Assembly: GCA_026646885.1 (NCBI GenBank)
Contig: JAPKHK010000009.1
Span: forward strand, 62,001-126,000
Reading direction: 5' to 3'
DNA length: 64,000 bases
Origin: Casimicrobiaceae bacterium
GTDB lineage: Bacteria > Pseudomonadota > Gammaproteobacteria > Burkholderiales > Casimicrobiaceae
The notes under the pieces are model-generated. The model saw only the letters and a program-made list of their open reading frames with translations. It searched no databases and was not told the DNA's origin. The translations under genes were made by a program, and so were the position numbers. This document shows, piece by piece, positions 17,148-25,194 of this stretch; position 1 is the stretch's first letter, and the number at the start of each line of letters is the position of its first letter.

Positions 17148-17984
17148 TCAACGCCGATCATTGCGAAACAAACGCGCGGCGTTGCCAAAGGCGATTTGGC
17201 TTGCCACTTCTCGCGGCAAATCGGCCAACCATTCCCGATAGCCGCTCACGATACGGCCATAGTCTTCCCAGCGCTCGTTGACCCAGGTATCTGAGCCCAA
17301 GAGAAAACGATCGGGATAGCGCTCGAAGAGTTCTTTCCACTCCGGGCGTAGACGGCCGCCGGCAGCAACTTCGTCGCGATAAGACAGTTCGCCCCAAAGC
17401 GTGGGGTATTTCTCGAAATAGCGGGCGATAACTTCGGGAGCGGCGGTGAAGCCGCTGTGCGCCCAGATGATTTTCGCTCGCGCGTTGTGGGCGAAGAGAA
17501 GATCCACGGCCTCGGCATCGGAATGGGCGTGCAAATAGAGATCGCGCTTCACGGCGAACTCGACCATCTTCTTCACCCCTGGCGAAGTGGCGTCCTGGCC
17601 GAACAGGTGAAATTCGCCGATGCCCTGATAGCCGCCGCGGGCGAATTCCTTCTCGATCAGCGCATCAATCGCTGGATCGGAGAACCAAGTGTAACGGTCT
17701 GCACGCACGACATAAGGGCGGATGAAAGGCACCACCCAGAGATCGGCCGGTGCCGCCTCGAACAGCGCGCGCGAGCCTTCGTTGGGTCGGCTGTTGGCCA
17801 AAATGCCGCTGATCCTGTGTTCCCTGAAGAGATCCAGCACGCGCGGCAAAGGATAGGGTTCCCGCGCTTCGACGTTGTAATGCAAATGGGCATCGAATAG
17901 CGGAAGCACCTCCTTGCCCCGGGCATGGGGCAAAACCAACATTGCCACAAGAAAGAACACTGAAAATCGCCACACTGACAGCAT
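17148..17984 (-). CDS. exported amidohydrolase-fold metal-dependent hydrolase
   Basis: 278 residues from ATG 17984, chosen because it begins a signal peptide (MLSVWRFSVFFLVAMLVLPHARG). The mature part is an amidohydrolase_2-type TIM barrel: FDAHLHYN (metal His pair), a central HAHSDAEA, IIWAHSGF, and the C-terminal GSDTWVNERW, whose Asp is the catalytic base in the superfamily. Such periplasmic members are mostly uncharacterised; lactone or decarboxylase chemistry is known in cytoplasmic relatives. It is divergent from the membrane-protein gene at 18087. Confidence 0.78.
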   Translation of the reverse strand: MLSVWRFSVFFLVAMLVLPHARGKEVLPLFDAHLHYNVEAREPYPLPRVLDLFREHRISGILANSRPNEGSRALFEAAPADLWVVPFIRPYVVRADRYTWFSDPAIDALIEKEFARGGYQGIGEFHLFGQDATSPGVKKMVEFAVKRDLYLHAHSDAEAVDLLFAHNARAKIIWAHSGFTAAPEVIARYFEKYPTLWGELSYRDEVAAGGRLRPEWKELFERYPDRFLLGSDTWVNERWEDYGRIVSGYREWLADLPREVASQIAFGNAARLFRNDRR

Positions 17985-18086
17985 GCCTAGCTCCAAAAAA
18001 TACGGCCCCAAGGACGGAATTCTGGGCGCGGACAAGAACTGGGAGTATGCTTGCCGCACCGCTCACTCTGACCAGGAATCGGCGAC

Positions 18087-18443
18087 ATGGTGCAATTACT
18101 TTTACGTTGGGGCCTCAATGCGCTGGCGCTGATGGCGCTGCCATTTCTCTTCACCTCGATTCGCATCGAGGACTTCTGGACCGCGCTGCTGGTGGCGCTG
18201 GTGCTGGGTCTAATCAACGCCTTGGTGCGCCCGCTGTTGTTTCTGCTCACCTTGCCGATCACGGTTTTCACCTTGGGCCTGTTTATTTTCGTACTCAACG
18301 GGCTTCTGTTTTGGGCGGTGGCCAACATGGTGCCGGGCTTCTCAGTGGGCGGTTTTTGGTCCGCGGTGGGCGGGGCGCTGTTGTATAGCCTCATATCCTG
18401 GGTCTTGAATGCGGTTTTTGCCGACAAAAAGGGCAAGGACTAA
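18087..18443 (+). CDS. YvlD/DUF360-type four-helix membrane protein ('phage holin family 4' fold)
   Basis: 118 residues with four predicted transmembrane helices: LLLRWGLNALALMALPFLF, LLVALVLGLINALVRPLLF, ITVFTLGLFIFVLNGLLFW and WSAVGGALLYSLISWVLNA. The NALVRPLLFLLTLPITVFTLGLF stretch is the hallmark of the Phage_holin_4_2 (YvlD) family. Despite the family name, these are widespread chromosomal proteins in bacteria, and nothing else phage-like is nearby. The C-terminus is a charged DKKGKD tail. Function unknown. Confidence 0.85.
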   Translation: MVQLLLRWGLNALALMALPFLFTSIRIEDFWTALLVALVLGLINALVRPLLFLLTLPITVFTLGLFIFVLNGLLFWAVANMVPGFSVGGFWSAVGGALLYSLISWVLNAVFADKKGKD

Positions 18444-18496
18444 ACCCGCGGCAATTTTTGCCGTTACCGGGACACGAGCATTCCCCCGGAGCGGCC

Positions 18497-19558
18497 ATGC
18501 GCATCGTCGGTAGCGAAATGACCCTGGCCTCAAGCCATGCGCTGAGCGCGCGGCGTGAGGTCACGGAGAGCCTGCGCGCCTGGGTGGGCCCGCGTCGTCC
18601 CGATTTCGAGGGCCGCGAGCCCGGTCGCGTGGCGGCTTCTTCTCCACCGCCACCCCCGCTCCTCGCGTCGGCAAAAGGCACCAAAGCGGCAGACACAACG
18701 GCGATCGACCAGGCTGTCGAGGCAGCGGACGCCGATCCCATGCTCAGCCTCTTGCGAACCATGATCGAGGCAATGACGGGCATCCGCATTAAAGTGTTTC
18801 GTGCCGACGACTTGTCTCAGGTCGAGGCGCCCCCCGAGCTGCGCGACCCCAAGGAAGCCGCCACCAATCCAACGGCGCGAGGCCCAGCCGGGTTTGGCGT
18901 CGAATACGATTACCACGAAGTGCGCGAAGAACGTGAAGCCACAGCCTTTGCCGCCAGCGGCGTGGTTCGTACCGCGGATGGTCAGGAGATCGAATTTCAG
19001 GTGTCGCTGGCAATGTCCCGCCGCTACCGCGAAGAAAGCAACGTCAGCTTGCGCTTGGGAGATGCCCGACGCAAAGACCCCTTGGTGATCAACTTCTCGG
19101 GCTCGGCTGCACAACTGACCGAGACCCGTTTTGCCTTCGACCTCGACGCCGACGGGCAAACCGAAGACCTTCCGGGGCTCGGCGCCGGCAGCGGCTTTCT
19201 GGTTTTTGATCGCAATGCCAACGGAAAAGCCGATGATGGGCACGAGCTTTTTGGCCCGCAGTCGGGGGATGGGTTTTCCGAGCTCGCCGCACTCGACGAC
19301 GATGGCAACGGCTGGATCGACGAAGGCGATGCTGCGCTGAAACAGCTCTACGTTTGGGAGCCAGGTGTCGCGGGAGATGGCGCGCTGCGCCCTCTGCGTG
19401 ACTTGGATATCGGTGCGTTGGCGGTGACTGCCGTAGTGACGCCTTTCGAGTTGCGAACGTCCAACAACGATTCCCTGGGTGCGGTGCGCGCAAGTAGCGT
19501 GTATCTGCGGGAGGGAGGCGGCGCGGGTGCGGTACAGCAGATCGACCTCAACGTCTGA
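18497..19558 (+). CDS. hypothetical protein with EF-hand-like calcium loops
   Basis: 353 residues from ATG 18497, which has CGGAG 5 nt upstream. There is no signal peptide. The N-terminal 60 residues are Pro/Ala-rich with a polyproline run. A middle part (about 110-200) has Glu/Arg-rich strands (GVEYDYHEVREEREAT, VQ/TADGQEIEFQVSLAMS). Then follow acidic loops spaced like calcium sites: DLDADGQTEDL, FDRNANGKADDGHELFG and LDDDGNGWIDEGDAALK. The FDRNxNGxADDGxELFG block recurs in bacterial VCBS- and RTX-adjacent proteins, often secreted by type I systems, but no glycine-rich RTX nonapeptides are seen here. Function unrecognised. Confidence 0.7.
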   Translation: MRIVGSEMTLASSHALSARREVTESLRAWVGPRRPDFEGREPGRVAASSPPPPPLLASAKGTKAADTTAIDQAVEAADADPMLSLLRTMIEAMTGIRIKVFRADDLSQVEAPPELRDPKEAATNPTARGPAGFGVEYDYHEVREEREATAFAASGVVRTADGQEIEFQVSLAMSRRYREESNVSLRLGDARRKDPLVINFSGSAAQLTETRFAFDLDADGQTEDLPGLGAGSGFLVFDRNANGKADDGHELFGPQSGDGFSELAALDDDGNGWIDEGDAALKQLYVWEPGVAGDGALRPLRDLDIGALAVTAVVTPFELRTSNNDSLGAVRASSVYLREGGGAGAVQQIDLNV

Positions 19559-19650
19559 GCTTGGCCGCCAGAGACGAACACATCGGTAACCACAACAGGC
19601 GCTCACGCGGCGCCCACGGCGCCGCGCTGCGCTGCGCGGGGTGGCGCGGA

Positions 19651-19893
19651 TCAGAGGGCGCCGCTGTCGATCGCCTCCTTGAGCTTCGCGCTCAGTTGCT
19701 GCGCGTTGTATCCAAGTGAGCCATCGCCGCCGTTGTCCAGCACGACGTAATCGATCTGCCAACCCAAGGCAGCCATCAGCGCGCGAACGCGCGCCTTCCG
19801 TGCCTTCTGCGCACGGCGCTCTAGATCGTTGACCCTTGCTCGCAGATTCTGCAGTTCGGTTTCCATCGCATTGATTTTTTCTTCCAGACTCAT
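19651..19893 (-). CDS. small coiled-coil hypothetical protein
   Basis: 80 residues with GGGAG about 8 nt upstream of ATG 19893. Residues 1-38 form a heptad-rich helix (MSLEEKINAMETELQNLRAR) followed by a basic stretch, and the C-terminal half (ALGWQIDYVVLDNGGDGS) looks globular. The initial SLEEKI-ETELQNLRARV motif resembles SlyX-like or small coiled-coil scaffold proteins, but I do not recognise the family. It is divergent from the CHAT gene. The clean start, codon use and ribosome site support it as real. Confidence 0.6.
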   Translation of the reverse strand: MSLEEKINAMETELQNLRARVNDLERRAQKARKARVRALMAALGWQIDYVVLDNGGDGSLGYNAQQLSAKLKEAIDSGAL

Positions 19894-20013
19894 GGCATTG
19901 CTCCCGTTTTGCTTGTTGAGGTAATTTTGCGTTTGATGGGGTTATCGCGCGCAATCGCCGCGCCTCGCGCCCACATCGCTTATTATATGCGCATGAGAGG
20001 AAGGGGTTTACTC

Positions 20014-23000
20014 GTGCCTGTGGGCGTCACGAGGGTATTGCGGCTGCTCGCGGCGACGTTTGCCTGGTCAAGCGCGGCTATGGCGTCCGACTGGGCGTTC
20101 GAAGCCAAGACTGAAGCGAGTGCCTTGCTCGCGCCCTCGTGCTGGAGTTACCCCGAGGGTGAGGGAATGATCCTGCTGAGCTTGGGTGAACCCGATGACC
20201 CAAAGCAAGGGTGGCTGCGCCTGCATGACCGAAATCAGTGGCGCTTGCACCAGCTCGACACCCAGTCCTGGGAGGTATTGGACAGCGGCACGCCAGCGGC
20301 GCGAATTGGCGACCTGCGCTTCGAGCAGGGGGTGGACAAGGGCGCCGTATTCGCCATCGAGTTCGCCGCGAGGGCCAAGACTTGCGCGGGGTTGGCGCTT
20401 CGGGCTCGCGTCGTGCGGCATGGTGGCGAGGCGCTTCAGCGCGAATTAGCGACTTTTGGCAAGGTCCAGAGGTTGCTCGCGAAGGCCGACGCAGATGTCA
20501 TCGGTCATCCGCGGCAAGCCGAAGAAGCGGCGCTGGCGGCCTTGGCTCTGCTCGAGGCGCTTCGTCCGCCAGGACACAGCGCAACGCTTGTGGTGGAGGT
20601 CATGCGGGCGCGGGCCTCGCGAAGCCGGGGAAAACTCGCCGAAGCGCGCGCCGTCATCGAGGCGGTGCTGCCAAGCCTTCTGCGCCGCCTCGGCTGGAAG
20701 GATCCTGATACCTTGCAGGCGGCTCAGTTGCACGGCACGCTGCTCAATGCCGAGGGGCGCTATGGCGAAGCGGTGAACTGGCAACGCGAGAGCTTAGAGC
20801 ATCACCGCAACGCCCTGGGTGAGGACGATCCCGAGACCCTACGCGCCGAAAACAATTTGATCGAGTCTATCGCCGAGACCGGCGATATGCATGCTGCCTT
20901 GCCGATGGCGGAGGCGTCCTATGCTCACCGCCGTCGCGTGCTCGGCGAAGGCCATTTGTTCACCATTTGGGGCGGCATCAACCTTGCCAATTGGCATCGA
21001 CACGCCGGAAATTTTGAACGTGCCCTGACCCTCGCCCGCGAGTCGACTCGCCTGGCCGAGACCTACTTGGGCGCGGACCATGTCGGCACCGCCCGAGCCA
21101 AGCGGGTGGAGGCGGCGGTGCTCTTACCTCTGGGGCAAATCGATCGGGGCCTGACGCTTGCCCAGGAGGCCCATCGGCAATTGCGCCGGCGCGGCATAGA
21201 AAGCGGCATCACTTACCAGCGCAGCCTCGAACTCCTTGGCGAGTACTACTGGAGGCTCGGGCGTTTCGACGAAGCGCGGGCGATCTTGAATGAATTGGTT
21301 AGCCAGCAGACCCGTGTGTTAGGTGCAGACAACGAGTTGACTGCGACGACGGTAGTGCTGCTAGGCCTCACCGAACTCGAAGCGGGCAGGGTGGCCGAGG
21401 CGCTCGCCCAGTTCGAACGAGCCTTGGCGTCGCGCCGAGCGCATTTGCCCGACGATCATCCGATCACGGCCTATAGCAGGCTTCTGGTCGGGATGGCGAT
21501 GCGCGAGCTCGGCAGAGTCGCCCAAGCGCGAGTCGCGATCGAGGCGGCACACCGAATTCTGGTTGGTTACTATGGCCGCGCGCATCGGCGCTCGATGGCG
21601 GCAAGCTTGGAGATGGCCCGGATCATGCGACTCAGTGGCGATCTCGCGGGCGCGGAACGCTCGCTGCTTGCCAGCCTAGAGGTCTACCGTGAGCTGGGGC
21701 TCGGCGAGTCAGCCGAGGCGACGACCGTGGCGGCGGAGCTGGCAGGTGTGCTCGATGCCATCGGGCAGCATGAGAAAGCGAGGGCGTGGCGCAGCACGAT
21801 CATCGAGCGAGCAGAGCGTATTTGGCGGGAGGGCGTATTTTCCGCTGATGATCGCCGCGCGATGGTGGCGCATTGGCTGGCGGTATACCGAGATCAGGTC
21901 GCTGGGCACGTGGCCCAAGGCGAATTCGCCGCGGCCTTTTCCCTGATCGAGCGCGCCAAGGCACGTGGTCTACTGGAAGCGCTCACTTACCGGCACGCCG
22001 ATGCCTCCAGCAGCCTGACACCGGCAGAGCGCGAGGAATTGGAGCGACTGGACGCCCGCGCGGCAAGTCTCGACAAAGCGCTGGTTGAATTGGCGCCAGG
22101 AGGGGAGGGGCGCATCGCGCTGCGTCATGATCGCGACGAAGTGCGGCGGCAGTCCGAGGCGCTGCGGGCAGTGTTGCGGGTGCGCCACCCCAAATACGCC
22201 GAACTCTCCGAGCCCCGCATCTTTCAAGCGGAGTTGGCACATCCTCACCTGCGGTCCGGCGAGCTTTTGCTGAACTACCTCATTGCGGCGGACGGCCGCG
22301 TCTGGGTCGCGGCCCTCGACCAAAGCGGCCTGCTCGGGGTCCACTCGCTGCCACGGATTCCCCGCCCGGCTGCCACATTGGCCGCGTATCAAGAACTACT
22401 CTCGGCCCCCGTGCGCGCTGGGCTGAGGCCTCTTGTTTGGCTGTTGCGCGACGGCAGCCTCAAAGCGGACCAGGTGCGGCCCACTCAGGCCGTTCGGCAA
22501 ATCGGCGACTGGCGCGAAGCGAGTCGGTTGTTGTCGGCCCGGCTTCTCAAGCCCCTCGCCAAGCGTGTCCGACAATACGCACGCATCGTCATCTCGCCGG
22601 ACGGCCCCTTGGCAGGGCTGCCTTACGAAACTCTGCTACTCGATGGCCGGCCTCTGCTACACGGAAAATTGGTGACTTACGCCGAATCTTGGTCGATATT
22701 TGTGCTATTGCGCCAGAGTGTGCGCCTCAGTTCCAAGGGCCAGACCCTGCTGGCGATGGCGGCACCAGAGCCCTGGCCGATGCGCGCCGATGGCAGAGCA
22801 TGGCGGCAGCTGCCTGGGGCAAGCATAGAGGCGCGGCGGGCGTCGCGCCGCTTTGCACCGGACGCAACTCTTTTTGAGGGCGTCGGCGCCAGCGAATCCC
22901 GGTTGCTGGGGTTGAGCCGCAGCGGCGAGCTGAGCCACTATCGCTACCTGCTGATTTCTTCGCATGGCCGCTACGACCCCGCGGCGCCAGGGCGCTCGGC

Positions 23001-23376
23001 CTTGGTCTTGGCACCGGACGCCGCCAACGGCGGTGAGGACGGCTATCTCACCGCCACCGAGCTTTTGTCTTACCGCCTGGCCAGCGATGCGGTGGTGCTT
23101 CCCGCCTGCGACAGTGGCCGTGGCCATTTCGAGAACGGCGAGGCGGTCACCAGCCTGCCCTTTGCACTGCATCTGGCGGGCAGCAGACACGCCGTGGTCG
23201 CTTTGTGGCCCGTCTCTGATGCCGCCAGTCCGGAACTGATCGACCCCTTGTTTGCTGGCTTACAAGCGGGGCAACCGCTCGCTTTCGCGCTGGCAGAAGC
23301 AAAAAGGCGCTTGGCACTGGGCGCAGCCCATGCCCACCCTGCATATTGGGCGGGGCTAGTCGGTTATGGCGACTGA
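20014..23376 (+). CDS. secreted TPR-CHAT protein (caspase-like)
   Basis: 1120 residues. GTG 20014 is favoured over upstream in-frame ATGs because AGGAAGGGG lies 7 nt before it and the resulting N-terminus is a signal peptide ending at AAMASDWAF. Residues about 150-600 are tetratricopeptide repeats of the kinesin-light-chain type (ALGEDDPETLRAENNL, VLGEGHLFTIWGGINLA, VLGADNELTATTVVLLG). The C-terminal 350 residues are a CHAT domain, with His984 in ISSHGRYD and Cys1032 in LPACDSGRG as the caspase-like dyad. The terminal HPAYWAGLVGYGD is typical of CHAT proteins. CHAT proteases act in bacterial immunity and development, but this one has no Cas, gasdermin or STAND neighbour. Its substrate is unknown, and periplasmic location is inference. 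Confidence 0.88.
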   Translation: MPVGVTRVLRLLAATFAWSSAAMASDWAFEAKTEASALLAPSCWSYPEGEGMILLSLGEPDDPKQGWLRLHDRNQWRLHQLDTQSWEVLDSGTPAARIGDLRFEQGVDKGAVFAIEFAARAKTCAGLALRARVVRHGGEALQRELATFGKVQRLLAKADADVIGHPRQAEEAALAALALLEALRPPGHSATLVVEVMRARASRSRGKLAEARAVIEAVLPSLLRRLGWKDPDTLQAAQLHGTLLNAEGRYGEAVNWQRESLEHHRNALGEDDPETLRAENNLIESIAETGDMHAALPMAEASYAHRRRVLGEGHLFTIWGGINLANWHRHAGNFERALTLARESTRLAETYLGADHVGTARAKRVEAAVLLPLGQIDRGLTLAQEAHRQLRRRGIESGITYQRSLELLGEYYWRLGRFDEARAILNELVSQQTRVLGADNELTATTVVLLGLTELEAGRVAEALAQFERALASRRAHLPDDHPITAYSRLLVGMAMRELGRVAQARVAIEAAHRILVGYYGRAHRRSMAASLEMARIMRLSGDLAGAERSLLASLEVYRELGLGESAEATTVAAELAGVLDAIGQHEKARAWRSTIIERAERIWREGVFSADDRRAMVAHWLAVYRDQVAGHVAQGEFAAAFSLIERAKARGLLEALTYRHADASSSLTPAEREELERLDARAASLDKALVELAPGGEGRIALRHDRDEVRRQSEALRAVLRVRHPKYAELSEPRIFQAELAHPHLRSGELLLNYLIAADGRVWVAALDQSGLLGVHSLPRIPRPAATLAAYQELLSAPVRAGLRPLVWLLRDGSLKADQVRPTQAVRQIGDWREASRLLSARLLKPLAKRVRQYARIVISPDGPLAGLPYETLLLDGRPLLHGKLVTYAESWSIFVLLRQSVRLSSKGQTLLAMAAPEPWPMRADGRAWRQLPGASIEARRASRRFAPDATLFEGVGASESRLLGLSRSGELSHYRYLLISSHGRYDPAAPGRSALVLAPDAANGGEDGYLTATELLSYRLASDAVVLPACDSGRGHFENGEAVTSLPFALHLAGSRHAVVALWPVSDAASPELIDPLFAGLQAGQPLAFALAEAKRRLALGAAHAHPAYWAGLVGYGD

Positions 23377-23384
23377 GAGCGGGT

Positions 23385-24377
23385 TCATTTGAATTCGTAG
23401 CTGCCTCGCGTAGCCAGCCAGCGCCGCGCGTCCTCACGCAGCCAGTGCTGAGCCTGTGAGTCGCCGTGTAGGTAGGCACGCCAGAAGGCCGTGCTGAAGG
23501 CGAGCACGGACAGGGCGGTTGTGTCGTTGGCCTGGTTCGACCGCCCGCCAAATTGGCTATGCTCGGCGCCGTCGATCACCAGCAGATACTTGTCGGGTGC
23601 GGGCATATGGCGGAAGGGCTCACGCCGGTTCTGCGGCGTTGCGCCGGTGCCGAGCACGTCCTCGTCACGGCTGCCGGTAATGCTCAAGAAAGGCAGGCGG
23701 ATAGCCCCAAAACGCGCTGGCCATTGTACCGGCGGCCCTGGTGCCGCCGGGCTCAGGGCCATCCCTGCCCGGATGCGCGGGTCGGCCAGGCTGCCAATTC
23801 TGGGAATGCGTTCCCCAGCCAGCGCCATAGTCGTGCGCGCGCCAAAAGAGTGACCGCTCATGCCCACTCGACTGAGGTCGATATCCAGCCACTCGCCTTT
23901 GGCTTGGCGACGTGCCAGTTCGTCGAGGACGAAGCGCACATCGTCGATCCGTGCCCGGAACTGCGCTGCGTTGGCGCCGCGGCTCAGCGCTTCGCGCGGA
24001 CGTTCGCCGCTGCTGCGTGCTTCTTTGAGAAGCCCGACGTCGCTGCCGGGGTGTTGTAGATGCAGGCTGATGAATCCGTGGCTCGCCCAGTGGCGCCCCC
24101 AAAGCTCGCCAGCACGGTTCGATCCACCCAGACCGTGGGAGAAGAGAATCAGGGGTCGCGGGCCTTGGGTGGCGCCGGCGCCCTTGGGCCGGTAGACGCG
24201 CACCGGCACCTCGCGCTGGCGCGCGGAGTCGAGCCACGTCGTCTGACTCAGCTCGACCGCCTCTGGGCCAGCCTGACTATATTCACCCGGGCGCTGTGCC
24301 GCAGCGGCGCGAGCAGGAAAGCACGAGGCGAAGGCGAGCGCTAAGACCAGCCCTGAGCAGAGGCGCGATTGGAGCAT
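23385..24377 (-). CDS. secreted alpha/beta hydrolase (PAF-acetylhydrolase-like)
   Basis: 330 residues with a signal peptide (GLVLALAFASCFPARA). The mature protein opens with RQREVPVRVYRPKG, then the oxyanion segment LILFSHGLGGS. The nucleophile elbow is GMSGHSFGA, the acid probably lies in SITGSRDEDV, and the His in DGAEHSQFGG. This set matches the bacterial platelet-activating-factor acetylhydrolase/dienelactone hydrolase-like esterases. The substrate is likely an ester but is not determined. It converges on the CHAT gene with an 8-nt gap, so the pairing is positional rather than operonic. Confidence 0.85.
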   Translation of the reverse strand: MLQSRLCSGLVLALAFASCFPARAAAAQRPGEYSQAGPEAVELSQTTWLDSARQREVPVRVYRPKGAGATQGPRPLILFSHGLGGSNRAGELWGRHWASHGFISLHLQHPGSDVGLLKEARSSGERPREALSRGANAAQFRARIDDVRFVLDELARRQAKGEWLDIDLSRVGMSGHSFGARTTMALAGERIPRIGSLADPRIRAGMALSPAAPGPPVQWPARFGAIRLPFLSITGSRDEDVLGTGATPQNRREPFRHMPAPDKYLLVIDGAEHSQFGGRSNQANDTTALSVLAFSTAFWRAYLHGDSQAQHWLREDARRWLATRGSYEFK

Positions 24378-24460
24378 GGCGGAGTCTCCATAGGTACTGG
24401 GCGATTCTAGGAGAATCTCTGGGGCGGTGGGGTGCTAGAAATTATTTGTTGCTCTTAGGG

Positions 24461-24487
24461 ATTGAATTTCTGCGATTTGCCCCAAAC
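24461..24487 (+). promoter_or_regulatory. candidate sigma-32 heat-shock promoter for grpE-dnaK
   Basis: ATTGAAT (24461-24467) and CCCCAAAC (24480-24487) are spaced by 12 nt, resembling the RpoH pattern CTTGAA / CCCCAT. The start point would be about 34 nt before grpE. Both boxes deviate from consensus. Confidence 0.4.
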
Positions 24488-24527
24488 TCGCTTCCGTTCG
24501 ATATTTACCGGAAAACCGAGTCAGACC

Positions 24528-25097
24528 ATGCAGGACCGTCCCGCACCCATGGGTACCGAACCCTCGGATTACGCTGCGCCTTCCAATCTGCCTTCGATCG
24601 AGAGTGAAGCGCAACCTGAAACACCGCCCGCCGCGCCAGAAATGGAGGCGCACTTGGCCAAACTCAGAACCGAGGTCGAGCAACTGCGTGAATCGTGGCT
24701 GCGCGCCAAAGCCGAGGGCGACAATATCCGCAAGCGTGCTCAAGCGGATGTGGCCGCGGCCCATAAATACGCGCTCGAGAATTTCGCGGAAGCCCTGGTA
24801 CCGGTGATGGACAGCCTCCAAGCCGCACTAGGTGCGCCACAGGCGACTGTGGAATCGCTGCGTGCCGGAGTGGAACTGACGCTAAAGCAGTTAGCCGCGG
24901 CCTTCGAAAAAGGGGGCATTTTCACCGTCGATCCCCAGGGAGAGAGATTCGACCCCCATCACCACCAGGCCATGGCCACGGTCGATAGCGATCAACCGGC
25001 CAATACCGTGGTACAGGTCTACCAGAAGGGCTATTTGGTGCATGACCGGGTGCTGCGGCCGGCTATGGTCGTCGTGGCTAGGACCAAAGGTGCTTGA
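24528..25097 (+). CDS. grpE: nucleotide exchange factor GrpE
   Basis: GrpE releases ADP from DnaK and works as a thermosensor. The ATG 24528 start gives 189 residues. An acidic, disordered N-terminus leads to the long coiled-coil helix (AKLRTEVEQLRESWLRAKAEGDNIRKRA), and the four-stranded beta domain includes VDPQGERFDPHHHQAMATV and VVQVYQKGYLVHDRVLRPAMVVVA, the GrpE signature. It is the first gene of grpE-dnaK-dnaJ. The ribosome site is weak. Confidence 0.95.
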   Translation: MQDRPAPMGTEPSDYAAPSNLPSIESEAQPETPPAAPEMEAHLAKLRTEVEQLRESWLRAKAEGDNIRKRAQADVAAAHKYALENFAEALVPVMDSLQAALGAPQATVESLRAGVELTLKQLAAAFEKGGIFTVDPQGERFDPHHHQAMATVDSDQPANTVVQVYQKGYLVHDRVLRPAMVVVARTKGA

Positions 25098-25194
25098 AAA
25101 ACAAGGGCGACGACGCCATCTTCGTAACATTAGCGGGTCCGTTCGACGGAATTTCGACGGGCTCCTCACCGACTCGAAATGAGGGGAAAGCAAA

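Noticed and set aside
15452-17281. 609-residue open frame on the plus strand opposite the DUF5648/Asp-box gene
   Set aside because: It is an antisense shadow of a GC-rich gene: no ribosome site, composition rich in Arg/Gly/His, no recognisable domain.
18087-18443. Prophage remnant suggested by the 'phage holin family' label
   Set aside because: YvlD-type proteins are ordinary chromosomal membrane proteins, and no other phage gene, integrase or att site is near.
20014-23376. CHAT protein as part of a CRISPR-type caspase system
   Set aside because: No Cas7-11-like gene, repeat array or partner protein is present, and the protein appears exported.
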